Below, piece after piece: positions 1-9,470 of a DNA stretch of 64,000 bases. The translations under genes and the position numbers were made by a program. The notes below the pieces were generated by a model. That model was not told the DNA's origin, searched no databases, and saw nothing but the letters and a program-made list of their open reading frames with translations. Origin of the DNA: Streptomyces iranensis (GTDB taxonomy: Bacteria; Actinomycetota; Actinomycetes; Streptomycetales; Streptomycetaceae); contig NZ_JAGGLR010000016.1 in the NCBI RefSeq assembly GCF_017874715.1, positions 186,001 through 250,000 of the forward strand. The letters are read 5' to 3'. The stretch's first letter is position 1. Every line of letters starts with the position of its first letter.

Positions 1-3000
1 GGGTCGCTGTTCTCGCTCGCGGTCGTCTACGCCGTGCCGGTGATCGTCGCCTCGCAGGTCAGCGCGGCCGACAACGCGTACTTCTACATCACGACCACCA
101 TCGGCGGCACCACGAATCTGCTGGCCGTCAACATGGGCTCCTCGCTGACCGTCGAGGGCTCGCACGACCCGGCCCGGCTCGCCGAGAACTGCCGCGCGGC
201 GCTGCGCCGGATGGCCCGCATCATGGTCCCGGTCTGCCTCTTCCTCTTCGTCTTCGCACCCCAGATCCTCGGCGTCTTCGGCGACGGCTACGCGGAGGCG
301 GCGGCGCCGCTGCTGCGCTGGCTCGCGGTGGGTGCGGCGCTGCGGGTGGTCATCGAGGTGTACTTCGCGGTGCTGCGCGCGCAGAGCCGTACCTCGGGTC
401 TCGCGGTGCTCCAGGGGCTGCTGTGTGTGCTGGTGCTGGGGCTGACGTTGCTGCTGCTGCCGCGGATGGGGCTTACGGGGGCCGGGGTCGCGGAGATCTC
501 CAGCCTGGCGGTGATCGCGACGATCGCGGCGGTAAGGCTGCGCCGCGTGCTCAAGGGGGAGGCGGGGGCGCCGGTCGCGGAGCCGCCATCGACTCCCTCG
601 TCCCCGGCGCCGCTGCCGGAGCAGCGCACCGCGCCGGACGGCGATCTGGCGGACCTCGCGGTCGACGGCGACCGCCGCCGCAAGCACCACCACGCGGACC
701 ACTACGGCACCCGCTGGGCCCTCCGCGCCGCCCTCGACACGGACACCCTCGCGCTCGGCATCCGCATCCGCATGCGCTTGCCGTCCGCGGCCCCGCTGTC
801 TGCCGACGGCACGGGCTCGGACTTGGACTCGGAGTCGGAGTCGGACTCGGGCTCGGGCTCGGGCTCGGAATCCGGCCCCCGGGCCCGCGCCGAGCGCACG
901 GACCGCCCGACCGGCGAACGTCACACGGCACGAAACGGCCCGGCTCCCGGGCCCCTCGGCCCCGTCAACGGCCCCGTCAACGGCCCGGTCAAGGGCCCGG
1001 ACGACGACGCGGGTCCCGCCGGGGCGTCCGCCGGGGACGCGGCCGGTGCGCCGCGCATCCCGGCCGCCGGGGGTACGGCCGGGCCCAAGGACCGGTGGCC
1101 GGTGCTGAAGCCGGGCCCCTTGGGGACGGCGGATGCGAAGCTCCGGCAACCCGGTGCGGAACGCGGCCCGGCCGAGCCTCCCGAGGCCAAGCGGAGGTGG
1201 TCGATCGCCGATTCGCCGCACGGCGAGCCGATCGGCCAGGGCAGTGCCAACGCGTCGCAGGCGCGGAGCGGGGCTGGTGGGGTGCTGTCGGGGGCCGGGG
1301 CCTCGGCTCTCGCCGGGGCCGGGCCGCAGGCGATGATGGCCTCGGCCGCACCGCCCGCCGCCGAACCCGCAGGACGGCAGCGGGGCCAGGGGCCCACGGG
1401 ACCCACAGGACCCACGGGACCCGCGGGCCTACCCGCCGCCGGGTCCGCCGGACCCGCCGGACCCGCCGAGTCCGCCGGGCCACGAGCAGGGCGGAAAGGC
1501 GCGGCCGTCCTGTGGGCGGTCGCGGGCTCCGGGCTTGCGCTCTACTGGGTGCCGCTGTTGCGCCTGGACGACGGCGATCTCGACCGTATGGGTGGGCTCG
1601 GGCTTGTCTCGGTGCTGCCCAAGGCCACCCTGCTCGGGGCCGCGCTGCTGATCGCCGCCTTCGCGGGTGCGCTGCGGCTCGCGCGGCCGCGCCGCGCCCT
1701 GCTGACCGTCGTCCTCCTCGCGACCGTCGTCTCTCTGCACGCCGTGCCCGCCGTGCTGGAGGCGCAGCCGCGGTTCCCGACCGCGTGGCAGCATCTGGGG
1801 TTCCTGGACTACATCGGCCGGACCGGTCACGCCGTGCCGGATCTCGACGCGCGCTGGAGCTGGCCCGGATTCTTCGCCGGGGCCGCGTTCCTCGCCCAGG
1901 CGGCCGGGGTGCACGACCTCTCCGAGGTGCTGCGCTGGTGGCCGACGCTCCTCCAGTTGCTCTGTCTCGCCCCGCTGATGGTGCTGTTGCGCGCCCTGCG
2001 GGCGAGCTGGCGGGCGAAGTGGACGGCGGTGTGGCTGTTCGGCTTGAGTGGCTGGGTCGGTCAGGACTACTTCTCGCCGCAGGGGTTCACCTACCTTCTC
2101 TACCTCGTCTTCGTCGCCGTGCTCCTGGTGTGGTTCCGCGAACCCCGGGTGCTGCCCGGTAAGCGGTGGCCGGGCGAGGCCGAGGCCGCGCGGGCCACGC
2201 CCGCCCAGCGCACAGCCCTGCTCGGCCTGCTGATCGCGCTCTTCGCGGCGTCGGTGGCGGCCCATCAGCTGACCCCGTTCGTGATGCTGGGCGTGGTGAC
2301 CGCGCTGGTGCTGCTGCGCCGGTCGAATCTGTACGGGCTGCCGCTGCTGTGCGGGGTGATGGTGGCCATGTGGGTGGGGTTCCTGGCCGAGCCGTACTGG
2401 TCGGGCCACTGGAACGAGCTGTTCGGCGGCGTCGGCGGGGTGGGCGGCAATGTGTCCTCGTCCGTCTCGGGCCGGATCGAGGGCGGCAGCAGCGTGCACA
2501 AGCTGGTGCTGTACGTCCGCGTGGCGCTGGCGGGCGGGGTGCTGGCGCTCGCCTGCTGGGGGGTGCTGCGGCGGCGCGCCGCCGGGTTCGCCGAGCGGTC
2601 GCTGCTGGTACTGACCTTCGTGCCGTTCCTGGGCTTCGGGATGCAGTCGTACGGCGGTGAGATGGCGCTGCGCGTCTTCATGTTCGCGCTGCCGGGCGCC
2701 TGCGTGCTCGGCGCGCTGGCGGTCTTCCCCGGCGTGGGCGCGAACCGTGGAGGTGCGAACCGTGGGGGCGCGAACCGTGGGGGCGCGAACCACATGGGCG
2801 CGGCTCCCACGGGGCTGGGCCCGCTGGCCGCGCTGCTGGCCGGGCTGACCCTGATGTCCGGGTTTCTGGTGGCGCGCTGGGGCAATGAGACGTTCGAGCG
2901 GGTGCGGCCGGGCGAGGTGGCGGCGATGGAGTACGTCTACGCCCACGACAAGCCGACCGTACGGGTGCTGTGGATGAGCGACGACCCCATCAACAACGTC

Positions 3001-3537
3001 ACCCCCGCGATGCCGTGGGGCGCCCGCGACATGGAACGGGTCCGCTACGAGCCCACCCTGGCCCCGCGCGATCCGGTGCTGGTCGGCAGCCTGGTCACGG
3101 CGCTGCGCAAGGCCGGGCCGCACTCGTATCTGATGGTGGGCCGCGGCCAGTCCACCTATCTCACCCTCGACTCCGGCTATGACGAGCACTGGCAGGAGCG
3201 GCTGCGGCGCTCCCTGGACCAGCGCGCCGAGCTGCGCCGGGCGTTCGCGAACGGGGACGCCGCGCTGTACGAGCTGAAGCGGCAGCCGCGCGGGGCCGTG
3301 CCGGAGCCCGCGCCGGGGCCGACCGGTCCGCTGGTCACCTGGACCCCGTGGTCGGTGGTGGGGGCGCTGGCGGCGGTGGCGCTGATGCTGCTGCTGGCGG
3401 CGCGCGAGGTGGTGCGGGTGGCGGTGCGGCCGAGCGTACGGCGGCTGCACTGGCTACAGGGCTCGTTCTGGTTCGCGGTGCCGCTGCTGGTCGTGGTGGT
3501 GGCGTCGCTGGTGCAGCGCTTCGTGACGATGGCGTAG
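1..3537 (+). CDS. Polysaccharide flippase fused to multi-pass membrane glycosyltransferase-like domain (5' partial)
   Basis: The reading frame is open from base 1, so the start lies before the window; 1178 residues are visible. The first ~190 residues are the last membrane segments of a MurJ/MATE-like (Wzx-type) polysaccharide flippase. A ~300-residue polar, low-complexity linker follows, with acidic DSESES, GPVN and collagen-like GPT repeats. From ~residue 500 there are a dozen or more hydrophobic segments resembling GT-C type glycosyltransferases, with conserved-looking patches such as QDYFSPQ. A GGANR repeat (about 2740-2795) sits in one loop. By family knowledge the first part flips lipid-linked sugars and the second probably transfers or polymerises them; the exact role is inferred. 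The convergent glycosidase downstream suits an exopolysaccharide locus extending leftwards. Confidence 0.8.
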   Translation, partial: GSLFSLAVVYAVPVIVASQVSAADNAYFYITTTIGGTTNLLAVNMGSSLTVEGSHDPARLAENCRAALRRMARIMVPVCLFLFVFAPQILGVFGDGYAEAAAPLLRWLAVGAALRVVIEVYFAVLRAQSRTSGLAVLQGLLCVLVLGLTLLLLPRMGLTGAGVAEISSLAVIATIAAVRLRRVLKGEAGAPVAEPPSTPSSPAPLPEQRTAPDGDLADLAVDGDRRRKHHHADHYGTRWALRAALDTDTLALGIRIRMRLPSAAPLSADGTGSDLDSESESDSGSGSGSESGPRARAERTDRPTGERHTARNGPAPGPLGPVNGPVNGPVKGPDDDAGPAGASAGDAAGAPRIPAAGGTAGPKDRWPVLKPGPLGTADAKLRQPGAERGPAEPPEAKRRWSIADSPHGEPIGQGSANASQARSGAGGVLSGAGASALAGAGPQAMMASAAPPAAEPAGRQRGQGPTGPTGPTGPAGLPAAGSAGPAGPAESAGPRAGRKGAAVLWAVAGSGLALYWVPLLRLDDGDLDRMGGLGLVSVLPKATLLGAALLIAAFAGALRLARPRRALLTVVLLATVVSLHAVPAVLEAQPRFPTAWQHLGFLDYIGRTGHAVPDLDARWSWPGFFAGAAFLAQAAGVHDLSEVLRWWPTLLQLLCLAPLMVLLRALRASWRAKWTAVWLFGLSGWVGQDYFSPQGFTYLLYLVFVAVLLVWFREPRVLPGKRWPGEAEAARATPAQRTALLGLLIALFAASVAAHQLTPFVMLGVVTALVLLRRSNLYGLPLLCGVMVAMWVGFLAEPYWSGHWNELFGGVGGVGGNVSSSVSGRIEGGSSVHKLVLYVRVALAGGVLALACWGVLRRRAAGFAERSLLVLTFVPFLGFGMQSYGGEMALRVFMFALPGACVLGALAVFPGVGANRGGANRGGANRGGANHMGAAPTGLGPLAALLAGLTLMSGFLVARWGNETFERVRPGEVAAMEYVYAHDKPTVRVLWMSDDPINNVTPAMPWGARDMERVRYEPTLAPRDPVLVGSLVTALRKAGPHSYLMVGRGQSTYLTLDSGYDEHWQERLRRSLDQRAELRRAFANGDAALYELKRQPRGAVPEPAPGPTGPLVTWTPWSVVGALAAVALMLLLAAREVVRVAVRPSVRRLHWLQGSFWFAVPLLVVVVASLVQRFVTMA

Positions 3538-3600
3538 CCGAAGCCGTAGCCCTATCCCTATCCGTAGCCGTATCCCTAGCCCTAGCCGTACGGCGGGCGG
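3538..3600. repeat. Hexamer minisatellite between convergent genes
   Basis: About nine degenerate copies of a six-base unit (TAGCCC/TATCCC/TAGCCG) fill the space between the convergent membrane protein and glycosidase genes. No terminator hairpin stands out here. Confidence 0.7.
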
Positions 3601-3608
3601 CCGCGGGG

Positions 3609-5021
3609 TCACCGCTTCAGCCAGCGCACCTCGTATCCGTCCATCCCGAACGACCGGCCGTCGATCTTCGCCTTGATCGGCCGGTTGAGGGTGTTCACGA
3701 CCAGCACCGCGTCATCGTCGGCGAGGACTTGGACGTTGGGCCGGTCGTCGGCGGCGATCTTCACGGAGCGGAAGGCGGTGCCGGGCGGGAACTCCTTGGC
3801 GAACCGGCTCAGCAGCTTCATCATCGGCAGCGCACGGCCGCCGTCGTCCAGTTCGGTGGGGCGCCACAGACAGCCGGGGCAGTCGGGGGCCGTCGTCTCC
3901 GGGTTCCAGTAGAAGGCGGCGGAGGTGCCGCCGCGGGCCAGCCGCGTCATCGCGGTGGCCTGGACGGCGATGCGGCGGTCCTCACTCCAGCGCGCCCGGC
4001 CGCCGTCCCCACCGTCCCCGCCGTCCCCATCATCCCCGTCATCCCCGTCGTCCGGTTCGACATACCACTCGGCCCACCACACCGGCAGCCCGGTGGTCGT
4101 ACGCAGCCAGCGGGTGACGTCCTGGAACTTCCGCGTGGCCCCGAACGCGTCCGGGATGAGCCGGTCGTCCTCGCGGGTGTAGCTGGAGCCGTCCACGACG
4201 ACGAAGTCCGCGCCCGCCTTGTGCTCGTTCCAGTACGTGATCGCGTCGGCGGACCGCTGATCGAGGGTGCCCCAGGGGCCGCTCACCTCGGCGTCGCCGT
4301 CGCCCTCGCCCTCGCCCGGGGCGTCGCTGTCGGCGACCACATACGGGCCGCCGACCTGGTTCTTGGGGTTCTGCTTCTTCAGCTCGCGGTAGACCAGGTT
4401 GTAGAGCCGGGTGTAGCCCTCGTAGTTCCAGCGCTTCTTGGCGTCGTCGTAGAAGCCCTTGAACTCGTTCCAGACGATGAAGTGGCGAACCTGCGGATAG
4501 CGCCGGGCGATCTTCCCCACGAGCGCGGCGAAGTCCTTGTAGTGCTTTGGGGTGGGCGCGGTCTCCAGGGACTTCTGCGACCAGTCCGTACGCCCCGGCT
4601 TGCCGCCCTTCATCCAGTCGGGCGCGCAGCACAGGGTGAGCACGGGCGCGGTGCCGGTCTTGCGCATCAGGGCGATACGGCGGTCGAGGTCCGCGAAGTC
4701 GTAGTCGCCCGGGGACGGCTCGGGGTTGCCCGCGCCCCAGCCCATGATGTGCTGGTTCTGCGGCATCGGGTGGCGGGACAGCAGGTCCGCCGCGGCCCTA
4801 CGGCCGCCGTCCGTGCCCTGGTCGGCGCTGTACTGGGTATGGGTGAATCCCCAGCCCGGACCTCTGATGTCGGCCGTGCCGCGCGCCGACTCCGATCCGT
4901 GCCGCCCGCCGTCCCCGCCGGGCCGACTGGAGCAGGTGGTCACCAGCAGCGCCAGCGTGGTCATGCCGACGCCGAGCAACGCGCCGGTCCGCCGGCGCCT
5001 CTTTTGCCATAACCTGGCCAA
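3609..5021 (-). CDS. Secreted clan GH-A glycoside hydrolase (GH39-like)
   Basis: A 470-residue protein with a basic N-terminus, one hydrophobic segment (about residues 12-29) and a cysteine just after it, so it is exported and may be a lipoprotein, although LVTTC is not a canonical lipobox. The catalytic region shows the clan GH-A pattern: WNEF near residue 184 (acid/base Glu) and WWAEW near residue 315 (likely nucleophile Glu). A DDGDDGDGGDGG repeat follows the second motif. The start is TTG, and codon 4 is TTA (5012-5010), so translation probably needs the bldA tRNA. Next to the flippase/glycosyltransferase fusion it may trim or release a surface polysaccharide (inference). Substrate unknown. 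Confidence 0.8.
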   Translation of the reverse strand: MARLWQKRRRRTGALLGVGMTTLALLVTTCSSRPGGDGGRHGSESARGTADIRGPGWGFTHTQYSADQGTDGGRRAAADLLSRHPMPQNQHIMGWGAGNPEPSPGDYDFADLDRRIALMRKTGTAPVLTLCCAPDWMKGGKPGRTDWSQKSLETAPTPKHYKDFAALVGKIARRYPQVRHFIVWNEFKGFYDDAKKRWNYEGYTRLYNLVYRELKKQNPKNQVGGPYVVADSDAPGEGEGDGDAEVSGPWGTLDQRSADAITYWNEHKAGADFVVVDGSSYTREDDRLIPDAFGATRKFQDVTRWLRTTTGLPVWWAEWYVEPDDGDDGDDGDGGDGGDGGRARWSEDRRIAVQATAMTRLARGGTSAAFYWNPETTAPDCPGCLWRPTELDDGGRALPMMKLLSRFAKEFPPGTAFRSVKIAADDRPNVQVLADDDAVLVVNTLNRPIKAKIDGRSFGMDGYEVRWLKR

Positions 5022-5200
5022 CCCGCCCCGTTCCCTTCCCTAAGGCCCCACAACGGGTAAGAGTATCCGTGAACGCCCCCATTCCGGTGGGCTTCCGTGG
5101 AACAGCTCGGTAAACGGCGACAAACCTTGGTGCGCCTTCGCCCTCCGTCCTGGATCATGGGGGCGGGTGCGCTGACCGACGCACCAGGCCCCCCGTTCTC

Positions 5201-5212
5201 AGGAGGCAGACC

Positions 5213-5215
<3 letters not shown>
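5201..5215 (+). promoter_or_regulatory. RBS deciding a CTG start
   Basis: AGGAGG at 5201-5206, a six-base spacer, then CTG at 5213. No ATG, GTG or TTG in this frame is similarly placed, so this is a rare likely CUG initiation site. Confidence 0.7.
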
Positions 5216-6325
<1,110 letters not shown>

Positions 6326-6389
6326 GACGCCGTACGCCGAGGGGAGGGTACGCCGGGGGGCTGCCTGGTTGCCGAACTGCCCGGCTGCC

Positions 6390-6463
6390 CGGCTGCTCAG
6401 GCGTACGGCTGCCCGACTGCCCCGCTGCTCAGGCGTACGGCTGCCCGGCTGCTCAGCCGTACA
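6390..6463. repeat. Imperfect tandem repeat at convergent gene ends
   Basis: A unit reading GCTGCTCAGGCGTACGGCTG recurs at 6392 and 6424, with a partial copy at 6449 that runs into the last codons of the DDAH gene. Shorter GCTGCCCG fragments precede it. Confidence 0.7.
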
Positions 6464-7277
6464 GCTCCCGCAGCCGTACGGACAGACACGTCACACAGCC
6501 CTCCATCTTCTCGAACTCGCTGATGTCCACCGGCACCGGCTCATAGCCGAGGTCGGCGAACAGCTCGGCGCTGCGCGGCGCGCTCGCCGCCATCAGCAGC
6601 TTGCCGCCGCCGAGCAGCACCACATGGGCGCCGGACTCCTCGGGGACGGGGAGGAAGCGGGGGAACGCGGCCGGGTCGTCGACGAGGGGCGGGTAGCCGA
6701 TGACGGTGCCGTCCGGCAGCGCGGTGACCGCCGACTTCAGGTGGAGCACCTTGCTGACCGGTACGGCCACCACCCGCGCGCCCAGCGGCTCCAGCGCGGC
6801 GCGCAGCTGGCGGATGCCGTCGCCGTTGGTGCGTCCGCCGCGTCCCACGTAGAGGGTGTCGCCGATCTTCAGGACGTCCCCGCCGTCCAGCGTCCCCGGC
6901 TCGCGGATCCGGTTCAGCGAGCAGCCGAGGCCGGTCACGGCCTCCTCGACGGTCGCGGTCTCGGGCCTGCGGGACTCGGCTCCGGGGCGGCCGATCACCG
7001 CGACGTTCCGGTGGACGACCATGGTGTCCTCGACGAACACCCCGTCCGGGCAGTCGTCCAGCGCGGGCAGCTCGACCGTCTCCCAGCCGTGCGCGCGCAG
7101 CGCCACGACGTAGACCTCCCACTGCCGCAGGGCCAGCCCGGGGTCGACCGGGGTGCGGTCGATATGGGTGACGAGCCCGTCGGCGAGGCGCGGGCTGGGG
7201 CGCCGGACGAGGGCTTTGCGGCTGGTCGTACGGCCGGTCATGGGGTTGGGCAGCGCGCTGGTCATGGGGGACAGCAT
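6453..7277 (-). CDS. ddaH: Dimethylarginine dimethylaminohydrolase (DDAH)
   Basis: A 274-residue amidinotransferase-fold enzyme predicted to hydrolyse N-omega-methylated arginines to citrulline and methylamines in the cytoplasm. Visible family features are the FVEDTMVV segment, the LDGGDVL loop, the active-site His in HLKS (about residue 180) and the nucleophilic Cys near the C-terminus in GCVTCLS. Length is normal. The start is uncertain: ATG at 7277 is used, ATG at 7265 is possible, and neither has a clear ribosome site. The GntR gene lies just upstream on the same strand, separated by about 36 bp. Confidence 0.88.
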   Translation of the reverse strand: MLSPMTSALPNPMTGRTTSRKALVRRPSPRLADGLVTHIDRTPVDPGLALRQWEVYVVALRAHGWETVELPALDDCPDGVFVEDTMVVHRNVAVIGRPGAESRRPETATVEEAVTGLGCSLNRIREPGTLDGGDVLKIGDTLYVGRGGRTNGDGIRQLRAALEPLGARVVAVPVSKVLHLKSAVTALPDGTVIGYPPLVDDPAAFPRFLPVPEESGAHVVLLGGGKLLMAASAPRSAELFADLGYEPVPVDISEFEKMEGCVTCLSVRLRELYG

Positions 7278-7313
7278 GTCAGGCGGGGTCGCTGCCGGAG
7301 CTACCCGGCCGAG

Positions 7314-7694
7314 TCACTCGGAGTCGCCGTAGACCGCCCGCAGTGCGTCCTCGACGGTGGCGAGGGCGGCCGTGCGGTCCAGGCCCAGGCGCCGCGCCCG
7401 CTGGGCGTAGGTCTGGGCGGCCTCGGCGGCCCGGCGCAGGGTCGCGTCGCCCGCCGCCGCGATGAAGGTGCCGTGGCGGCCGCGGGTCTCGATCACACCG
7501 TCCGACTCCAGGGCCCGGTACGCCTTGGCGACGGTGTTCGCGGCCAGCCCCAGCTCCTCGGCGAAGCCGCGTACGGTGGGCAGCTTGTAGCCCACGGGAA
7601 GCGCGCCGGAGCGGGCCAGCTCGGCGATCCGCGCGCGGATCTGCTCGAAGGGGGCGGTCGCCGCGTCCTGGTCGACGGTGATCTGCAAGGCCAC
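7314..7694 (-). CDS. GntR-family regulator, short YtrA-like
   Basis: A 126-residue DNA-binding protein with a GntR winged helix at about residues 10-75 (PTVRGFAEELGLAANTVAKAYRALESDG) and only a short C-terminal helical tail, as in the YtrA subgroup. Start is GTG at 7694 with AGGAG (CTCCT at 7702-7706 on the plus strand) seven bases upstream. An inverted repeat TGGCAC-N7-GTGCCA in its own promoter region is a candidate operator. YtrA-type genes usually sit with ABC transporters, but none is adjacent here, so its target is unknown. Confidence 0.85.
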   Translation of the reverse strand: MALQITVDQDAATAPFEQIRARIAELARSGALPVGYKLPTVRGFAEELGLAANTVAKAYRALESDGVIETRGRHGTFIAAAGDATLRRAAEAAQTYAQRARRLGLDRTAALATVEDALRAVYGDSE

Positions 7695-7732
7695 GTTGGG
7701 GCTCCTGGGGCGTGGGGGCGGGACGGTGTTTG

Positions 7733-7751
7733 TGGCACCCATTGTGTGCCA
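7733..7751. promoter_or_regulatory. Inverted repeat, candidate GntR/GNAT operator
   Basis: TGGCAC and GTGCCA are separated by seven bases in the divergent space between the GntR gene and the GNAT gene. Position suggests autoregulation; binding is not shown. Confidence 0.4.
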
Positions 7752-7844
7752 GGTCGAGGGGAGCCGCACGGCCCCGGTGATCTAGCCCACGAGCTGCGGA
7801 AATTGGGGGGCGGGCCGGGCTGACAGGCCGTAACCTGCGCAACC

Positions 7845-8774
7845 ATGACCATGACTGTGCGCGATTTCCGGGCTACCGACGCGGAGGCCGTGGCGGCGGC
7901 GCGGCGCTCCGCCTTCCCCTATCTGGTGACCACGCCCCGGACGGTGGTCTGGGAGTCGGAGAGCGCGCCCGTCGAACAGCACTACCGGCTGCTGGTCGCC
8001 GAGGTGGACGGACAGGTGGTGGGCTCGAGCGGGGTGGGCGTCTTCCACGACAGTGACGAGCCTGGGCTGGCCTTCGCCAATACGACGGTGGGCGCGGGGG
8101 CGCGGGGGCGGGGCGCGGGTTCGGCGCTGGTGACCGCCGCGGAGGAGTATCTGTCCGGGCTGGGCACGGCGAAGATCTTCTCCTGGACGCTGGGCGAGCC
8201 GCGGTCGGTGACCTTCGCCGAGCGGCGCGGCTATCGGCGCGGCCGCTGCTCCCGTGTCCAGCGGCTGGACCTGACGGCGGCGGCGCTGCCGCCGCTGAGC
8301 TTGGGCGGCCTCCTGGACGGCGTGGAGCTGCGCACGGCGGCGGACTTCGCGGACGATCCGCGTCCGCTGTACGTGGCGGATGTGGAGTGCGCGGCGGACG
8401 AGCCGGGCGACGTGGACACGGCCGCGCCGCCGTACCCCGAGTGGCTGGCTCTGACCTGGGAGCATCCCGCGCTGGACCGCGAGCTGACGTCGGTGGCCGT
8501 GGTGGACGGCGCGGTGGCCGCCTACAGCGTGGCCCACACGGACGGCCGGGGCCGCTACTGGTCCGGTATGACCGGCACCCGCCGCGCCTTCCGCGGCCGC
8601 GGTCTGGCCAAGCTGGCCAAGAACGACTCGCTCCACCGCGCCCGCTCGGCGGGCTGCCGGGAGGCGTTCACCGGCAACGACTGCGACAACGGTCCGATGC
8701 TGGCGGTCAACAAGTGGTTCGGCTACGAACCGGCGGCCACGGAGTGGCGCTACGTACGGGAGCTCTCGGCGTAA
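7845..8774 (+). CDS. Tandem-domain GNAT acetyltransferase
   Basis: A 309-residue protein with two GNAT folds. The first carries the acetyl-CoA loop as GAGARGRGAGSALV (about residues 84-97). The second has a degenerate version (RRAFRGRGLAKLAK, about 245-258) followed by NKWFGYEP, typical of the C-terminal strand. Substrate unknown; such double-GNAT proteins include antibiotic-modifying enzymes and orphan acyltransferases. There is no clear ribosome site; a TAACCT -10-like element ends about eight bases upstream, so the message may be leaderless. Converges with the TetR gene at a 5-bp gap. Confidence 0.85.
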   Translation: MTMTVRDFRATDAEAVAAARRSAFPYLVTTPRTVVWESESAPVEQHYRLLVAEVDGQVVGSSGVGVFHDSDEPGLAFANTTVGAGARGRGAGSALVTAAEEYLSGLGTAKIFSWTLGEPRSVTFAERRGYRRGRCSRVQRLDLTAAALPPLSLGGLLDGVELRTAADFADDPRPLYVADVECAADEPGDVDTAAPPYPEWLALTWEHPALDRELTSVAVVDGAVAAYSVAHTDGRGRYWSGMTGTRRAFRGRGLAKLAKNDSLHRARSAGCREAFTGNDCDNGPMLAVNKWFGYEPAATEWRYVRELSA

Positions 8775-8779
8775 CCGCG

Positions 8780-9370
8780 TCAGCGCGCTCGGCGCAACCC
8801 CGAGATGAGCAGCCCGACGAGATGACGAGCGTCGTAGCGGGGGTTGCTGCCGGCGCCCGCGCAGAGGCTGCCGACGCCGCGCATCAGCTCGTAGGCATCC
8901 TGGCCGGAGCGGATCTCACCGGAGGCGACCGCGGCGTCGAGCAGCTGGGTGCAGACGGGCAGGAGCCGGTCGATGAAGTACGAGTGCAGGGGGTCGAAGC
9001 AGGGGTCGTCGGACTGGAGCACGGCGGCGAGGCCGTGCTTGGTGACCAGGAAGTCGACAAAGAGGTCGATCCACTGGCCCAGTGCGGTGTGCGGGGTCCC
9101 GCCGCTCGCCAGCAGCGCGGGAGCGGCCTCGGCGAGGGCCTCGACCTGGTGCCGGTAGACGGCGACGATGAGGTCGGCTCGGGTCGGGAAGTGGCGGTAG
9201 ATCGTGGCCGTCCCGACACCGGCCTTGGCCGCGATATCGCGTATCGGCGCTTCCACGCCCGAGCTGACGAACACCGCGGCGGCGGCCTCGAGCAGCGCCT
9301 TCTCGTTGCGCCGCGCGTCCGCCCGCTTGGGCCGGGCCGCGCGCTCCGCGTCTCGATCGTTGTCGTTCAC
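8780..9370 (-). CDS. TetR-family transcriptional regulator
   Basis: A 196-residue repressor with a TetR helix-turn-helix at residues ~32-60 (IRDIAAKAGVGTATIYRHF) and a helical ligand-binding domain. The GTG start at 9370 has GGGAGG five to six bases upstream. The gene is flanked by convergent GNAT and upstream, same-strand methyltransferase-Nudix genes; its target is not evident. Confidence 0.88.
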   Translation of the reverse strand: MNDNDRDAERAARPKRADARRNEKALLEAAAAVFVSSGVEAPIRDIAAKAGVGTATIYRHFPTRADLIVAVYRHQVEALAEAAPALLASGGTPHTALGQWIDLFVDFLVTKHGLAAVLQSDDPCFDPLHSYFIDRLLPVCTQLLDAAVASGEIRSGQDAYELMRGVGSLCAGAGSNPRYDARHLVGLLISGLRRAR

Positions 9371-9414
9371 CGCATCCTCCCTTCGCGCTCGAGTCTAGCT
9401 AACCGGGACAACGT

Positions 9415-9466
9415 CCCAGAACCTCGCCCCAGAGCCTCGTCCCAGAACCTCGCCCCAGAACCTCCG
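9415..9466. repeat. Four 13-bp tandem repeats
   Basis: CCCAGAACCTCGC-like units start at 9415, 9428, 9441 and 9454, between the TetR start and the end of the methyltransferase-Nudix gene. They could bind a regulator or be simple slippage products. Confidence 0.7.
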
Positions 9467-9470
9467 TCCG

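Noticed and set aside
1390..1480. GPT/GPA collagen-like run considered a structural domain
   Set aside because: Only a few triplets inside a disordered linker, matching the slippage repeats seen across the window.
1429..3450. 673-codon open frame on the minus strand
   Set aside because: Antisense to the flippase/glycosyltransferase fusion; His/Arg/Gln-rich and featureless.
3348..5012. 554-codon plus-strand frame over the glycosidase
   Set aside because: Val/Gly/Ala-rich shadow; the minus strand carries clan GH-A catalytic motifs.
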